Source of the DNA: Chitinophaga pinensis
GTDB lineage: Bacteria > Bacteroidota > Bacteroidia > Flavobacteriales_D > Crocinitomicaceae
DNA: 42,762 nt
Reading direction: 5' to 3'
Assembly: GCA_945883825.1 (NCBI GenBank)
Contig: CAMCYF010000020.1
Location: 1 to 42,762 of the forward strand
A model generated the notes under the pieces. That model had not been told where the DNA came from, searched no databases, and saw only the letters and a program-made list of their open reading frames with translations. Positions within the stretch are counted from its first letter, which is position 1; each line of letters begins with the position of its first letter. A program made the position numbers and the translations under genes. Below, one piece after another: positions 33,496 to 42,080 of this stretch.

Positions 33496-36400
33496 ATGAA
33501 AAAAATTTACTTTCACTTCAGAAAGCGGCTAACTAAAAAATCGGGCGCAATTTTGGGTCTTTTTACAATTCTAAATATTAATGCCCAAACTCAAAACAAC
33601 GTTTGGAGTTTACCTCCAAATTATTATAACAACGCAACTACTCAAAGTCTTCCTATTGGTGGAATCTCCAGTTTTGACTATCAAGGAGAACAAGCCCTAT
33701 ATGCACATAACGCAATGCAGGATGCCAATGGTAACTTATTGTTCTTTGTGTTGGATGGCAAAATCTACGATAAAGATGGCTACTTTATTGATGAAATGTA
33801 TCATTCTAGTTACGGTACGATTCTGGGGGGACAGGAAATCGCAATAGTCCCTGACCCGGGTAATTGCCAGCGGTATTACATCTTTTCATCGACTCAGGGA
33901 AATTTCCCTCGTCCCCTTTATGCTGTACTTGATTTAGACCTCCCAAATCAATGGTCTATTGGTAGATTTGGTGCTTTAGCAAATTTCAGCAATGGCACGG
34001 CTCAACCCTTAAGTTTGCCGAGTAATGACTGGTTTAGAGGAAGAATCGGATTTGCAGCTTCAAAATTACGTTCAGACAATAGTAGGTTTCTATTTGTGCA
34101 TGACGGGCTTTCTAACATTTATAGAATGCGAATAACTCTTTCAGGCCCTATATTTGACAATTACATTATTAACTGTGGCGGTGAAGAATCATCATTACAG
34201 CGATCAGAATTGGAACTTATTGAGCTACCTAACGGCGAATACAAACTCGCATCTTCCTCAACTCAAACGTCTGGAATCAATAGTCCAAGTCATGTATTTC
34301 ATACGACTTTGAATACGAGTGGAAATATTGTTCCTGGCACAAATCAATTATATTATTTTTATAATACTACAGGAAATTCAGTAAATGCAACCTATCCGTT
34401 TGGCTTGGAGTTTTCACCGAATGGAAATTATTTGTATGTGACACACAATATCACTCCGAATCACCCGAATCCAATCGAATATATTGACATTGCAACAAAC
34501 ATTGCTTACCCACTAACGGTTACCGGTCAAAATGATTTTCAACGGACTCAAATTGAACTAGGAAAAGATAATAAACTCTACTTTGCCACAAGTAACCGAA
34601 TGGCATCGTTGAGTAACACAAATGCCCCGAATGCTGCAAACTGGGCGAATTCCGCACTTTCGATTTCATACTATCAAACATTTGATTATGCCGGTCCGCA
34701 ATATGTTTCATCTTATACTTTACCCGACCAAATAGATGGGATGGATTATTCAACCCATTTCTTTGTGAATACCCAATGTTGTATCGCGAGCACTTATTTT
34801 GATGCAGGTGTTTTCTCAGCACCATCGACTGCAACATGGTCACCGGGATTGGGTACAAATCCTTTTGCGTCAAGTACAGGGACGGTATTTATTGAAAAAG
34901 AATTAATTATTCCAGCGGGCAAGATCATAACAATTGAAAATATGACTTTTAAGTTTGCTCCCGGAGCAAAAGTTGTCGTGGAAAGAGGTAACGGTCTGGC
35001 AGGCGGAAAATTGATTCTTAACGGATCGACTTTTACAGCCGATACAAGATGTGACCCAAATGCAATGTGGTTAGGCATTCAGGTACATGGATATAACAAT
35101 CAAAATCAATTGCCTTATTCTACAAGCTTGCAAGGCTGGCTTGTAATGAAAAATGGATCCGTTGTTGAGCATTCTATAAAGGGTGCCGTCGCCGTCAAAA
35201 TTAATTCAAGTTCAACTTTTCCGTATACCTTCACTTCGTATGATTTCAGTTATACCGGTGGTGTAATACAAGCAAGTAATTCTACTTTCAAAAATAACCG
35301 CCAAGATGTTGAGTTTAGAAAGTATAGCACTCCAAATGGAAGTAATAACCAAAGTCGATTTACTAAATGTGAATTCAAAACAGATGGACTACTAAATAAT
35401 CAAAGTTTTTACCCTACTTATCATGTATTAATGCATGACATAGTTGGCATTACATTTTATGGGAATAAATTCAAAAACCACACCCCGAATCTTTACAATT
35501 ACTGGCAACAGGGATGGGGGATTTACAGCGTTGATGCACAGTATTTTGTAAATGCTGCATGCAATAGTCTTACATATCCTTGCACCAGTTTTGAACCTAA
35601 CGAATTTAACTCACTTTATTTTGGAATTAGAGCTTTATCAGGAAATGGATTAAGAACACTCAAGGTCGATCGAAATGAATTTACAAATAACTTCTTCGGT
35701 ATTTATCTTGGAGGGCCTGATTTCGCTACCATTACGAGGAATGAATTTGAAGTTTATAGGTCGGCGGCACCTAATCAAACTTTCAATACATATGGTTTAT
35801 ATCTCAATGGATGTTCGAGCTATATTGTCGAAGAAAATACCTACACGGAATTTAACGATCCGTTCGTTTCAACCAATGGGAATACATATGGAATCATCGT
35901 TAATAATTCCGGATCATCTGATAACATTATTTATCGCAATGATTTCTTTGATATAAAAATTGGAGGTCAATCCCAAAATATTAACAGTGTTGCATATAAT
36001 CCTGGAGATGCCAACCCAAACAATAAAGGCTTACGTTGGAAATGCAATGATTTCACCAATAACATTTTTCAGGCTGATCTTGCTGTAACTTCAGGCCGAA
36101 TAGCTTTTCAACAGGGATATTGTGTAAGTCCAGTTACACAACCTTTAAATGCAACAAAATCTCCGGCAGGTAATCGCTTTAGTCATTCGACGTTTGATCC
36201 TCAAAACGACATTGCAGTTAATAATAGTGCCTTGGAGTTTGAATATTCTCATCATGCAGATTTGATTACCTCGCCACTTTACTATAATGCTGCCTTCGTT
36301 GCACCTCAACAATGTTTCAACTCAAATTATCCAGTATATTATAACAACACAAATTCCTGCCCATCAAATATTAAGGATGGAATAATCTTATATGCTGTTC

Positions 36401-37503
36401 TAAAAGAAAAATCCGATTCTTTAAAGCAAGTTGTTTCAAATTTGGAGAATCAGGTTGATGCAGGCAACACAAATGATCTTCTAAGTGTAGTTAATACATT
36501 GAGTGCGGATGATGTTAAAAACGCTTTATTAGCCGCTTCACCTTATTTATCAGACGAGGTATTAATGGCTTATTTGACGACCAATCCTCCCTCTAATAAT
36601 ATTCAACAAGTAATAATAGCAAACTCACCGGTATCTGATTTAATTATGTCTGAGCTAAACACTATTTCTTTGCCAAAAGGAATGAAAACCCAAATTAATA
36701 ATGCTCAGAAGGGAGTTTCAGCAATGACTTATTTAATTAATGAAACAGGATACTTTAAGAGTGAAAGAAATGGGTTAATTGACAATAGAATTCGGCTTTT
36801 ACTAAATGATACATTGATATCGAATCCCTTGGATAGCGTTGCACTAATTCTTAAAGAAGAACACATCGAATTTCGAAAAAAACAATTGTGCGATACATAC
36901 ATTGCTAAAGGTGATTCGTTAAAAACTGCCGAAATCAGGGATAGCCTTGTTGCTGAATTTGGCTATGATAATTATGTTAAAATGGCTGACCTTTATCAGA
37001 TGTTAAGAGAAGAACCATCATCTTGTTATGCGGTTAATACTGACGTAAACATTAAGCAAGAAGTTGAATATGTGGCATATGATCAAGATGATCGAATCAA
37101 TTCGGTTAGAGGCGAAGCCTTGCTCTCCGTTGCTTTTGACAGCTTGTTCTTGGCCATTGTAGAACCATTGGAAACAATTGGAAGCGGATTACGAATGGTA
37201 GAAAATAGAAATAGTTCAGAACTTCCTGCCGAAAAAACTAGTTTTCTTTCCATTTATCCTAACCCGTCTAATGGAGAAAGTCAGATAATCGTTGAATTAC
37301 AAGATTTGAATGGGGAGTTCATGGAAAATACATCAATTGAAGTATTTACCATTTCAGGGCAGCTTATAACCACTTATCAATTTAACGGTAAGAGCAATCA
37401 AGTATTTATTCAGACTGGTAAAATACAGCAGGGAATTTATTTAGTGAAGTTGTATAATAATGATCAGCTTTTGGAAACCCAAAAACTTTTGATTAATTAT
37501 TAA
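33496..37503 (+). CDS. Large T9SS-secreted surface protein: beta-propeller plus right-handed beta-helix
   Basis: 1335 residues. Signal peptide, residues 1-30 (MKKIYFHFRKRL..LNINAQ). Residues about 40-425 have propeller-like repeats such as EIAIVPDPGNCQRYYIFSS and LEFSPNGNYLYVTHNI. From about 500 to 880 there are pectate-lyase-like coils with an asparagine/phenylalanine turn pattern (GNKFKNHTPNLYN, VDRNEFTNNFFGIYLGG, ITRNEFEVY, IIYRNDFFDI), a right-handed parallel beta-helix. Then a helical, Ser/Leu-rich stretch (about 965-1230), and the T9SS type A sorting domain starting LSIYPNPSNGES (about 1250) and ending with QGIYLVKLYNNDQLLETQKL. It is probably anchored at the cell surface or released. 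No catalytic residues can be assigned. Confidence 0.88.
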   Translation: MKKIYFHFRKRLTKKSGAILGLFTILNINAQTQNNVWSLPPNYYNNATTQSLPIGGISSFDYQGEQALYAHNAMQDANGNLLFFVLDGKIYDKDGYFIDEMYHSSYGTILGGQEIAIVPDPGNCQRYYIFSSTQGNFPRPLYAVLDLDLPNQWSIGRFGALANFSNGTAQPLSLPSNDWFRGRIGFAASKLRSDNSRFLFVHDGLSNIYRMRITLSGPIFDNYIINCGGEESSLQRSELELIELPNGEYKLASSSTQTSGINSPSHVFHTTLNTSGNIVPGTNQLYYFYNTTGNSVNATYPFGLEFSPNGNYLYVTHNITPNHPNPIEYIDIATNIAYPLTVTGQNDFQRTQIELGKDNKLYFATSNRMASLSNTNAPNAANWANSALSISYYQTFDYAGPQYVSSYTLPDQIDGMDYSTHFFVNTQCCIASTYFDAGVFSAPSTATWSPGLGTNPFASSTGTVFIEKELIIPAGKIITIENMTFKFAPGAKVVVERGNGLAGGKLILNGSTFTADTRCDPNAMWLGIQVHGYNNQNQLPYSTSLQGWLVMKNGSVVEHSIKGAVAVKINSSSTFPYTFTSYDFSYTGGVIQASNSTFKNNRQDVEFRKYSTPNGSNNQSRFTKCEFKTDGLLNNQSFYPTYHVLMHDIVGITFYGNKFKNHTPNLYNYWQQGWGIYSVDAQYFVNAACNSLTYPCTSFEPNEFNSLYFGIRALSGNGLRTLKVDRNEFTNNFFGIYLGGPDFATITRNEFEVYRSAAPNQTFNTYGLYLNGCSSYIVEENTYTEFNDPFVSTNGNTYGIIVNNSGSSDNIIYRNDFFDIKIGGQSQNINSVAYNPGDANPNNKGLRWKCNDFTNNIFQADLAVTSGRIAFQQGYCVSPVTQPLNATKSPAGNRFSHSTFDPQNDIAVNNSALEFEYSHHADLITSPLYYNAAFVAPQQCFNSNYPVYYNNTNSCPSNIKDGIILYAVLKEKSDSLKQVVSNLENQVDAGNTNDLLSVVNTLSADDVKNALLAASPYLSDEVLMAYLTTNPPSNNIQQVIIANSPVSDLIMSELNTISLPKGMKTQINNAQKGVSAMTYLINETGYFKSERNGLIDNRIRLLLNDTLISNPLDSVALILKEEHIEFRKKQLCDTYIAKGDSLKTAEIRDSLVAEFGYDNYVKMADLYQMLREEPSSCYAVNTDVNIKQEVEYVAYDQDDRINSVRGEALLSVAFDSLFLAIVEPLETIGSGLRMVENRNSSELPAEKTSFLSIYPNPSNGESQIIVELQDLNGEFMENTSIEVFTISGQLITTYQFNGKSNQVFIQTGKIQQGIYLVKLYNNDQLLETQKLLINY

Positions 37504-37513
37504 TTTTAAAACT

Positions 37514-37540
37514 CATCAAGGGGCGAAACGCCCCTTGATG
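37514..37540 (+). terminator. Strong perfect hairpin after the beta-helix gene
   Basis: CATCAAGGGGCG (37514-37525), loop AAA, CGCCCCTTGATG (37529-37540): a perfect 12-bp stem, then TATTTT. It lies 10 bases after the stop codon and only 6 bases before the ATG of the next gene at 37547, so it also fills that gene's ribosome-binding region. Loop of three bases makes it very stable. Confidence 0.8.
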
Positions 37541-37546
37541 TATTTT

Positions 37547-39475
37547 ATGAAACAGGACTTTTTACATATCTTCCTACTCACAAGTTTCTTCTTTTTTAAA
37601 GATCATTCTTTGAACGCACAAAATTTATTTCACCAAGACATTTTCTATGGTGGTGTTACTGCTGCTGGATTTTCTACTGGACAAGGTTTTGGAGATGGAG
37701 CTTTAAATCTCTATATTGAACCCGGCAGTACGATTAGAAGAGCATATTTGTTTTCGTATAGAATTGGTTTCCCTCCTTCTGTTCCTATTACAGTAAATAA
37801 TCATCCTTATTTATTTGATACACTGAATTGCGTAATGTCCGTTCATCATACAAACCCATATGCAATTCCGATTAAACTATATTATTTTGACATAACGGAA
37901 GATTTAGTGCTTAGTCCAACAACTTCGTTTAATATTATTATTCCAAATCAGTTTGGACTTCCAATTAATTGGGGGTGGTGGACTGCTTTTTTGTATGTCG
38001 AATATGATAATCCGACGCTGTCTAAAATAGCAACATCCGTATGGATAAATAATCAGGACTATATTGGATATGAGAACTATTCCATGTCCGGAATGAATCC
38101 TATAAACACGAGTAATCCCGTGGGTTTATCCTTAATGTTAGATAGAGGTTGTAATAATACAACAGAAGGCAAAATTGTAAATGTCAATGGGAATACGCTC
38201 GGTACAATTGGAGTAGTAGATGCTGTTAATCCTCTACATAGTTGTGCCGGAACGAAAGGTCATTTCTATTATCAAAACGATTTTTTATTCGGCCTCGACG
38301 ATGATTCATCTGATGTGACGATGAGTGGTGCTGATGCTTTAGCAGATATTTCGTCCATTATTTCAAATGGATCAACTGAATATACACTCAACCTAACACA
38401 TACTAATCCCAATCCGGCTCCTAATCAACCTCAATTTAATCTTCTTTTCTTCAATGCCTATACCACTCCTTGCGATACCTTTTCAACAAGTATTATCGCT
38501 GATACAGTCATTTGCAAAGGAGATAGTATAGAACTTTTTGCAAGTGGTGGAACGAATTACTATTGGCAAGAACCAACATCATTAAATAATCCTAACATTG
38601 CCAATCCAGTTGCATCACCTGATAGTTCAATACTATATCTAGTTCGCATAGAAAATGTACTTGGGTGTTCTCGAACTGAAAAAGTATTTGTAAAAGTCAA
38701 CAATAATCCCAAAATAACGGATATTTCGATTGTTGCATCCGTTTGTGGGAATGATGATGGGCAAATAACTATTGTAGGAAGTGGTGTAAATCCATTACAA
38801 TATTCAATCGGAAGTGGTTTTCAGAATATGAATCATTTTTCAAACCTTTCTAGTGGAAATTATACAATTGTTCTTAAAGACAACAACGGGTGTACTTCAG
38901 ATACAAACCTCTTTGTCCCTGAAACAATTCAGGTGAATGCATCCTTCTCAGCTAACCCACAATCAGGTCCGAAGCCATTACTTGTTGACATCACTAACCT
39001 TTCATCAGGTGCTAATCATTACTCCTGGTATATGGATAGTAATTATTTTTCTAATTATTTTAATGAAAGTCAATTTTTTACAAATTCGGGTGCCTACTCA
39101 GTTGTACTGATTGCCTATAACAACAACCCTCAATGTGCCGACACTTTTTCATTACAAATAACCGTTTTTGATTCATTAATGATTCACATTCCTAATGTGA
39201 TTACCCCAAATGATGATGGCATTAATGATGTATTTTCTATAACAATTAATGGAGCAAAAGAGATCAAGTGTGCTATTGTAAACCGATGGGGTAATATCGT
39301 TTATGAATATGATGCACAAATTCCAGTTAATCTTGTAACACTCGATTTATGGGATGGGAAATTAAAGGATGAAAAAGTGGTTTCTGACGGTGTTTATTTT
39401 TATGTTATTGAATTAAAGGATATGAATAATGATAAACATAAATTAAATGGTTTTTTTCATGTTTTTAAATACTAA
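37547..39475 (+). CDS. Secreted protein with SprB/PKD-like repeats and CHU_C C-terminal domain
   Basis: 642 residues from ATG 37547; earlier in-frame TTG and ATG codons lie inside the hairpin stem and are less likely. Signal peptide to about SLNAQ (residue 25). N-terminal region (about 30-290) with GFSTGQGFGDGALNLYIEPG, unknown family; then Ig-like DTVICKGDSIELFASGGTNY, a SprB-repeat-like segment CGNDDGQITIVGSGVNPLQY, a PKD-like segment SGANHYSWYMD, and the CHU_C domain with PNVITPNDDGINDVFSI, VNRWGNIVYEY and GVYFYVIELKD to FHVFKY (about 546-642). Secreted through T9SS and possibly attached to the cell surface. Follows the beta-helix gene and may form a functional pair. Confidence 0.88.
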   Translation: MKQDFLHIFLLTSFFFFKDHSLNAQNLFHQDIFYGGVTAAGFSTGQGFGDGALNLYIEPGSTIRRAYLFSYRIGFPPSVPITVNNHPYLFDTLNCVMSVHHTNPYAIPIKLYYFDITEDLVLSPTTSFNIIIPNQFGLPINWGWWTAFLYVEYDNPTLSKIATSVWINNQDYIGYENYSMSGMNPINTSNPVGLSLMLDRGCNNTTEGKIVNVNGNTLGTIGVVDAVNPLHSCAGTKGHFYYQNDFLFGLDDDSSDVTMSGADALADISSIISNGSTEYTLNLTHTNPNPAPNQPQFNLLFFNAYTTPCDTFSTSIIADTVICKGDSIELFASGGTNYYWQEPTSLNNPNIANPVASPDSSILYLVRIENVLGCSRTEKVFVKVNNNPKITDISIVASVCGNDDGQITIVGSGVNPLQYSIGSGFQNMNHFSNLSSGNYTIVLKDNNGCTSDTNLFVPETIQVNASFSANPQSGPKPLLVDITNLSSGANHYSWYMDSNYFSNYFNESQFFTNSGAYSVVLIAYNNNPQCADTFSLQITVFDSLMIHIPNVITPNDDGINDVFSITINGAKEIKCAIVNRWGNIVYEYDAQIPVNLVTLDLWDGKLKDEKVVSDGVYFYVIELKDMNNDKHKLNGFFHVFKY

Positions 39476-39612
39476 TGAGAGTGGTTTTCCCCAACACGTC
39501 AGACTGCTTTTCAGACAATTCTATTTACCTGAGTGATCAAGCGCCTGGAGTGTATTTTGCGCATATTTCACAAGGTGAAAACCAATGGGTGAAGAAGTTG
39601 GTGGTGAGGTAG
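39475..39612 (+). pseudogene. Orphan T9SS type A sorting tail (gene remnant)
   Basis: A 45-codon frame whose ATG overlaps the stop of the CHU_C gene (TAATG). It reads from MRVVFPNTSDCFSD through SIYLSDQAPGVYFAHISQGE to WVKKLVVR. The part from IYLSDQAPGVYFAHIS to KKLVV is the usual last strand pair of the T9SS type A C-terminal domain, with the terminal basic residue. There is no signal peptide and no domain in front of it, so it cannot be a working secreted protein. It looks like the 3' end of a T9SS gene whose body was lost in a rearrangement upstream. It may be transcribed with its neighbour. Confidence 0.7.
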
Positions 39613-39630
39613 TTTTTTTAAAAATCAATT

Positions 39631-40551
39631 ATGACAGCTAAAACAAATACAAAAATGGATGCCCTTGTATTCATTGATACTAATATCTTTCTTGACTTTT
39701 ATAGGATAAGAAAGACAAATGTTTCCATGAAGTATCTAGAAGAAATTGAAAAACACAAAGAGTTGATAATAATAAACTCTCAAGTGGAAATGGAATTTAA
39801 GAAAAATAGGCAAAGTGTAATTTTAGAATCATTAGCTGAGGTTAGAAAATTTGACGTTCCTAATTTAAGTGTTCCGATGATTTTAAACGACACAAAAACA
39901 GTTGATCTTATTAGTAAGTCTAAGAACGAGATCAAGCTAAATAAGAAAAAACTAACAGATAGAATTGAAAAAATTCTTAAAAATCCCAACCAAGATCCTG
40001 TTTATAAAAGTCTTGAGAAGTTATTCAGGCACAAATCAGAAATTAACTTAAGCCGAGAAAATAAGCTCAGATTTTCAATACGAAACCTAGCAAAAAAAAG
40101 ATTTGTCTTGGGTTATCCACCTAGAAAGAAATCAGATAATTCTATTGGCGACGCCATTAATTGGGAATGGATAATTTACTGTGCACAAAAAACAGGAAAG
40201 CAGATCATTTTGGTTACTAGGGATACAGATTTTGGTGCAATTGATCCAACAGAAAGTTATTTAAATGACTGGCTCAACCAAGAATTTAAAGAACGAGTTG
40301 GCCGCAGGAGAAAAATTATTCTAACTGATAAGTTAAGCCAAGCTTTCAAATTACTAAAAATCCCAGTATCCACAGAAATGATAGAGGAGGAACAAAAAGT
40401 AAGTCAAATAATTATGAAAAATAAATTTCAATATCCTAATTATCTTGAAAACCTTCAAAGGATTTTTGAAATTGAAACGGCTATCTCAAATTTGAACAAA
40501 CTATCCTTCCCAAATATTTCAAATAATGATTTAGATGATAGCAAGGATTAG
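39631..40551 (+). CDS. PIN-like domain protein (DUF4935 type), putative ribonuclease
   Basis: 306 residues. PIN nuclease acidic residues are complete: D16 in VFIDTNIFLDFYR, E53/E55 in QVEMEFKKNR, D174 in SDNSIGDAINWEW and D198/D200 in LVTRDTDFGA, as in the DUF4935 group. A charged middle region with a Lys-rich helix (about 95-150) lies between the first acidic residues and the rest, an insertion typical of this group. The C-terminal 80 residues are helical. A Met at residue 9 (39655) is an alternative start. The neighbours are an orphan gene remnant and a PLD-like gene in an accessory region. No antitoxin gene is adjacent, so a simple toxin-antitoxin pair is not supported; a defence or RNA-processing role is inference. 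Confidence 0.8.
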   Translation: MTAKTNTKMDALVFIDTNIFLDFYRIRKTNVSMKYLEEIEKHKELIIINSQVEMEFKKNRQSVILESLAEVRKFDVPNLSVPMILNDTKTVDLISKSKNEIKLNKKKLTDRIEKILKNPNQDPVYKSLEKLFRHKSEINLSRENKLRFSIRNLAKKRFVLGYPPRKKSDNSIGDAINWEWIIYCAQKTGKQIILVTRDTDFGAIDPTESYLNDWLNQEFKERVGRRRKIILTDKLSQAFKLLKIPVSTEMIEEEQKVSQIIMKNKFQYPNYLENLQRIFEIETAISNLNKLSFPNISNNDLDDSKD

Positions 40552-40704
40552 TTTACTTTGAACATCTATTTATCATTCCTCTACCTAAAATGGAGCAGTA
40601 ATGACGATCTAGGGTTAGATTAAGGGACTAATTTATACTATCTCAATTTGAGAAAATGTATATGTTTACTAGATTATTTAGAAAACGCATTTCAAGATTA
40701 AAAT

Positions 40705-41514
40705 ATGCCTCAATTCCTTCATCACGAGAATATCAAAAAGGAACTCCTTAATTTATTCAAAGAAGCAGAAGAAATTCTTTTTTTAGTTTCTCCATATATC
40801 CAGTTAAGTGAAGAGATGAAAAGATCTTTGAGCCGAAAGAAAAACGATGTGGCCTTTGAAATAGTTGTTTTGTTTGGGAAAAATGAACATAATTTATCCA
40901 AGAGCCTTTCTCGAGAAGACATGGAGTTTTTTAAGCAATTTCAAAATGTACAAATTTTCTATCAAGCAGACTTACATGCAAAATATTACGGGAATGAAAC
41001 GAAATCAATTGTTAGCTCATTGAATTTGCATCAATTTTCCGTGAAAAATAACATCGAGATTGGGATTCTTTTAGAACGAAAATTTTTGAGTCTAAATGGA
41101 GACAAGCAACTTGATACAGAAATATTTGAGTACATTCAAAAAGTAATTGAGCATTCAGAAATTGTATATGAGCACACTACAAAACAGAAAAACTCATTTT
41201 TTGGACTTATAAAAGGTGAAATAAAAAGAAAAGTAACCTATGACGCCACAGAAATTGTTTATCAAGATCAAAAACCTCAAGCTAATAAAAAAGGTTATTG
41301 TATTCGAACAGGGTTAGAAATTCCGTTTAATTTAAATGTACCTTTTTCCAAAGAAGCATATATCAGTTGGTCCAAATGGAAAAACAAGAATTTTAAAGAG
41401 CAATACTGCCATTTTTCTGGCGAACCCACGCATGGGGAAACTTCATTTACAAAACCAGTTTTACCAAAAAACTTTTCCGCTGCAATTCGCTTGCAAAAAG
41501 AGATATTTGATTAA
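40705..41514 (+). CDS. Phospholipase-D-like domain protein with degenerate zinc-ribbon C-terminus
   Basis: 269 residues. One PLD-type half-site: H91 and K93 in DLHAKYYGNETK, with S104/S105 and N107 in SIVSSLNL and an acidic E118, the order of HKD nucleases and phosphodiesterases; a dimer would complete the site. The first lines (LVSPYIQLSEEMK) match the fold's entry. The C-terminal part (197-252) has GYCIRTGLEIPFN and QYCHFSGEPTHGETS, two blocks that look like zinc-ribbon ends where only C199 and C235 remain. No signal peptide. 153 bases after the PIN gene with no clear promoter box between. A nuclease role is likely but not shown. Confidence 0.75.
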   Translation: MPQFLHHENIKKELLNLFKEAEEILFLVSPYIQLSEEMKRSLSRKKNDVAFEIVVLFGKNEHNLSKSLSREDMEFFKQFQNVQIFYQADLHAKYYGNETKSIVSSLNLHQFSVKNNIEIGILLERKFLSLNGDKQLDTEIFEYIQKVIEHSEIVYEHTTKQKNSFFGLIKGEIKRKVTYDATEIVYQDQKPQANKKGYCIRTGLEIPFNLNVPFSKEAYISWSKWKNKNFKEQYCHFSGEPTHGETSFTKPVLPKNFSAAIRLQKEIFD

Positions 41515-41587
41515 TTTTTTTGAATTTATACGCTTGCGAGAGAAAAATTACTTGAATAAATGTCGTTAAACTTTTAATCTCTGAAAT

Positions 41588-41683
41588 CCATGGGAATTTT
41601 ACGGTAAAATCAACGGAAAAACTCGGAATTTTCAACAAAAAATGGAATATTGATGTAATTTCATGGGAATTTCCAGTAAATTC
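41588..41683 (+). repeat. Imperfect direct repeat around CATGGGAATTT
   Basis: CATGGGAATTT occurs at 41589-41599 followed by TACGGTAAAATC, and again at 41662-41672 followed by CCAGTAAATTC. The copies are about 73 bases apart in a segment that is rich in GGAA words. No flanking duplication or coding role is seen. Confidence 0.4.
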
Positions 41684-41852
41684 TTAGGAATAATCCGGAA
41701 AAAGATCTCAAATACAAGGCAAACGTACTTGATTCGCTAGAAAAACAGCTGCAGAACCACCGAATCCCAACTAATCATCCCAAATTTCACAAACAACTCC
41801 TACCCTGTTTTCCACTCATACTATCATTAGCGTGCTAAATCTTCGTTTCCCT

Positions 41853-41874
41853 AAGGTTTATGAGATTAAACCTT
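41853..41874. repeat. Perfect 8-bp inverted repeat
   Basis: AAGGTTTA (41853-41860), loop TGAGAT, TAAACCTT (41867-41874). No T-tract follows on either strand, so it is not a clear terminator. It lies 26 bases from the longer inverted repeat at 41901. Confidence 0.5.
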
Positions 41875-41900
41875 TCAGACAATGCGCTTGAACGTTATTT

Positions 41901-41936
41901 TGGTATAAATACTAATTAATTCGGGTATTTATACCA
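41901..41936. repeat. Perfect 12-bp inverted repeat
   Basis: TGGTATAAATAC (41901-41912), a 12-base spacer, then GTATTTATACCA (41925-41936). The length, spacing and AT-rich symmetry fit a protein-binding site or recombination site as well as an RNA hairpin. No gene starts next to it. Function unknown. Confidence 0.6.
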
Positions 41937-41943
41937 TTGGATT

Positions 41944-41969
41944 GGTGGAGGGGAGTGGGTATATTGGGG
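41944..41969 (+). other. G-rich tract, possible quadruplex
   Basis: In an AT-rich setting GG, GG, GGGG, GGG and GGGG follow each other within 26 bases, with short spacers. A two-tier G-quadruplex is possible on the plus strand. It directly precedes the hsdM scar. Confidence 0.4.
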
Positions 41970-42005
41970 CCTGAAAATGATGAGTAAAAAGTTTTGTAAT
42001 TGTCA

Positions 42006-42080
42006 CTATTTAATTTTTTCGCCACGAAGTAAGTCTGCAATTGACCAAATAAAATTTGCTGATTCTTTTACGTTTTTCAT
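42006..42080 (-). pseudogene. hsdM: Remnant of the start of a type I restriction-modification methyltransferase gene
   Basis: A 24-codon minus-strand frame starts with ATG at 42080 and reads MKNVKESANFIWSIADLLRG then EKIK and a stop. The FIWxIADLLRG block is the start of the HsdM N-terminal helical domain of type I modification methyltransferases, where the normal continuation is a YGxVILPFTVLRR block. Here that block, the methyltransferase domain and any hsdS or hsdR are missing. A TATCTTTA box (42103-42096), one base off the TAnnTTTG promoter form, lies 16 bases above the ATG, so the promoter end of the gene seems preserved. The short length keeps chance similarity possible. Confidence 0.6.

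Noticed and set aside
39631-40551. PIN gene as toxin of a classical toxin-antitoxin pair
   Set aside because: No small antitoxin frame precedes or overlaps it, and the protein is about twice the length of VapC toxins.
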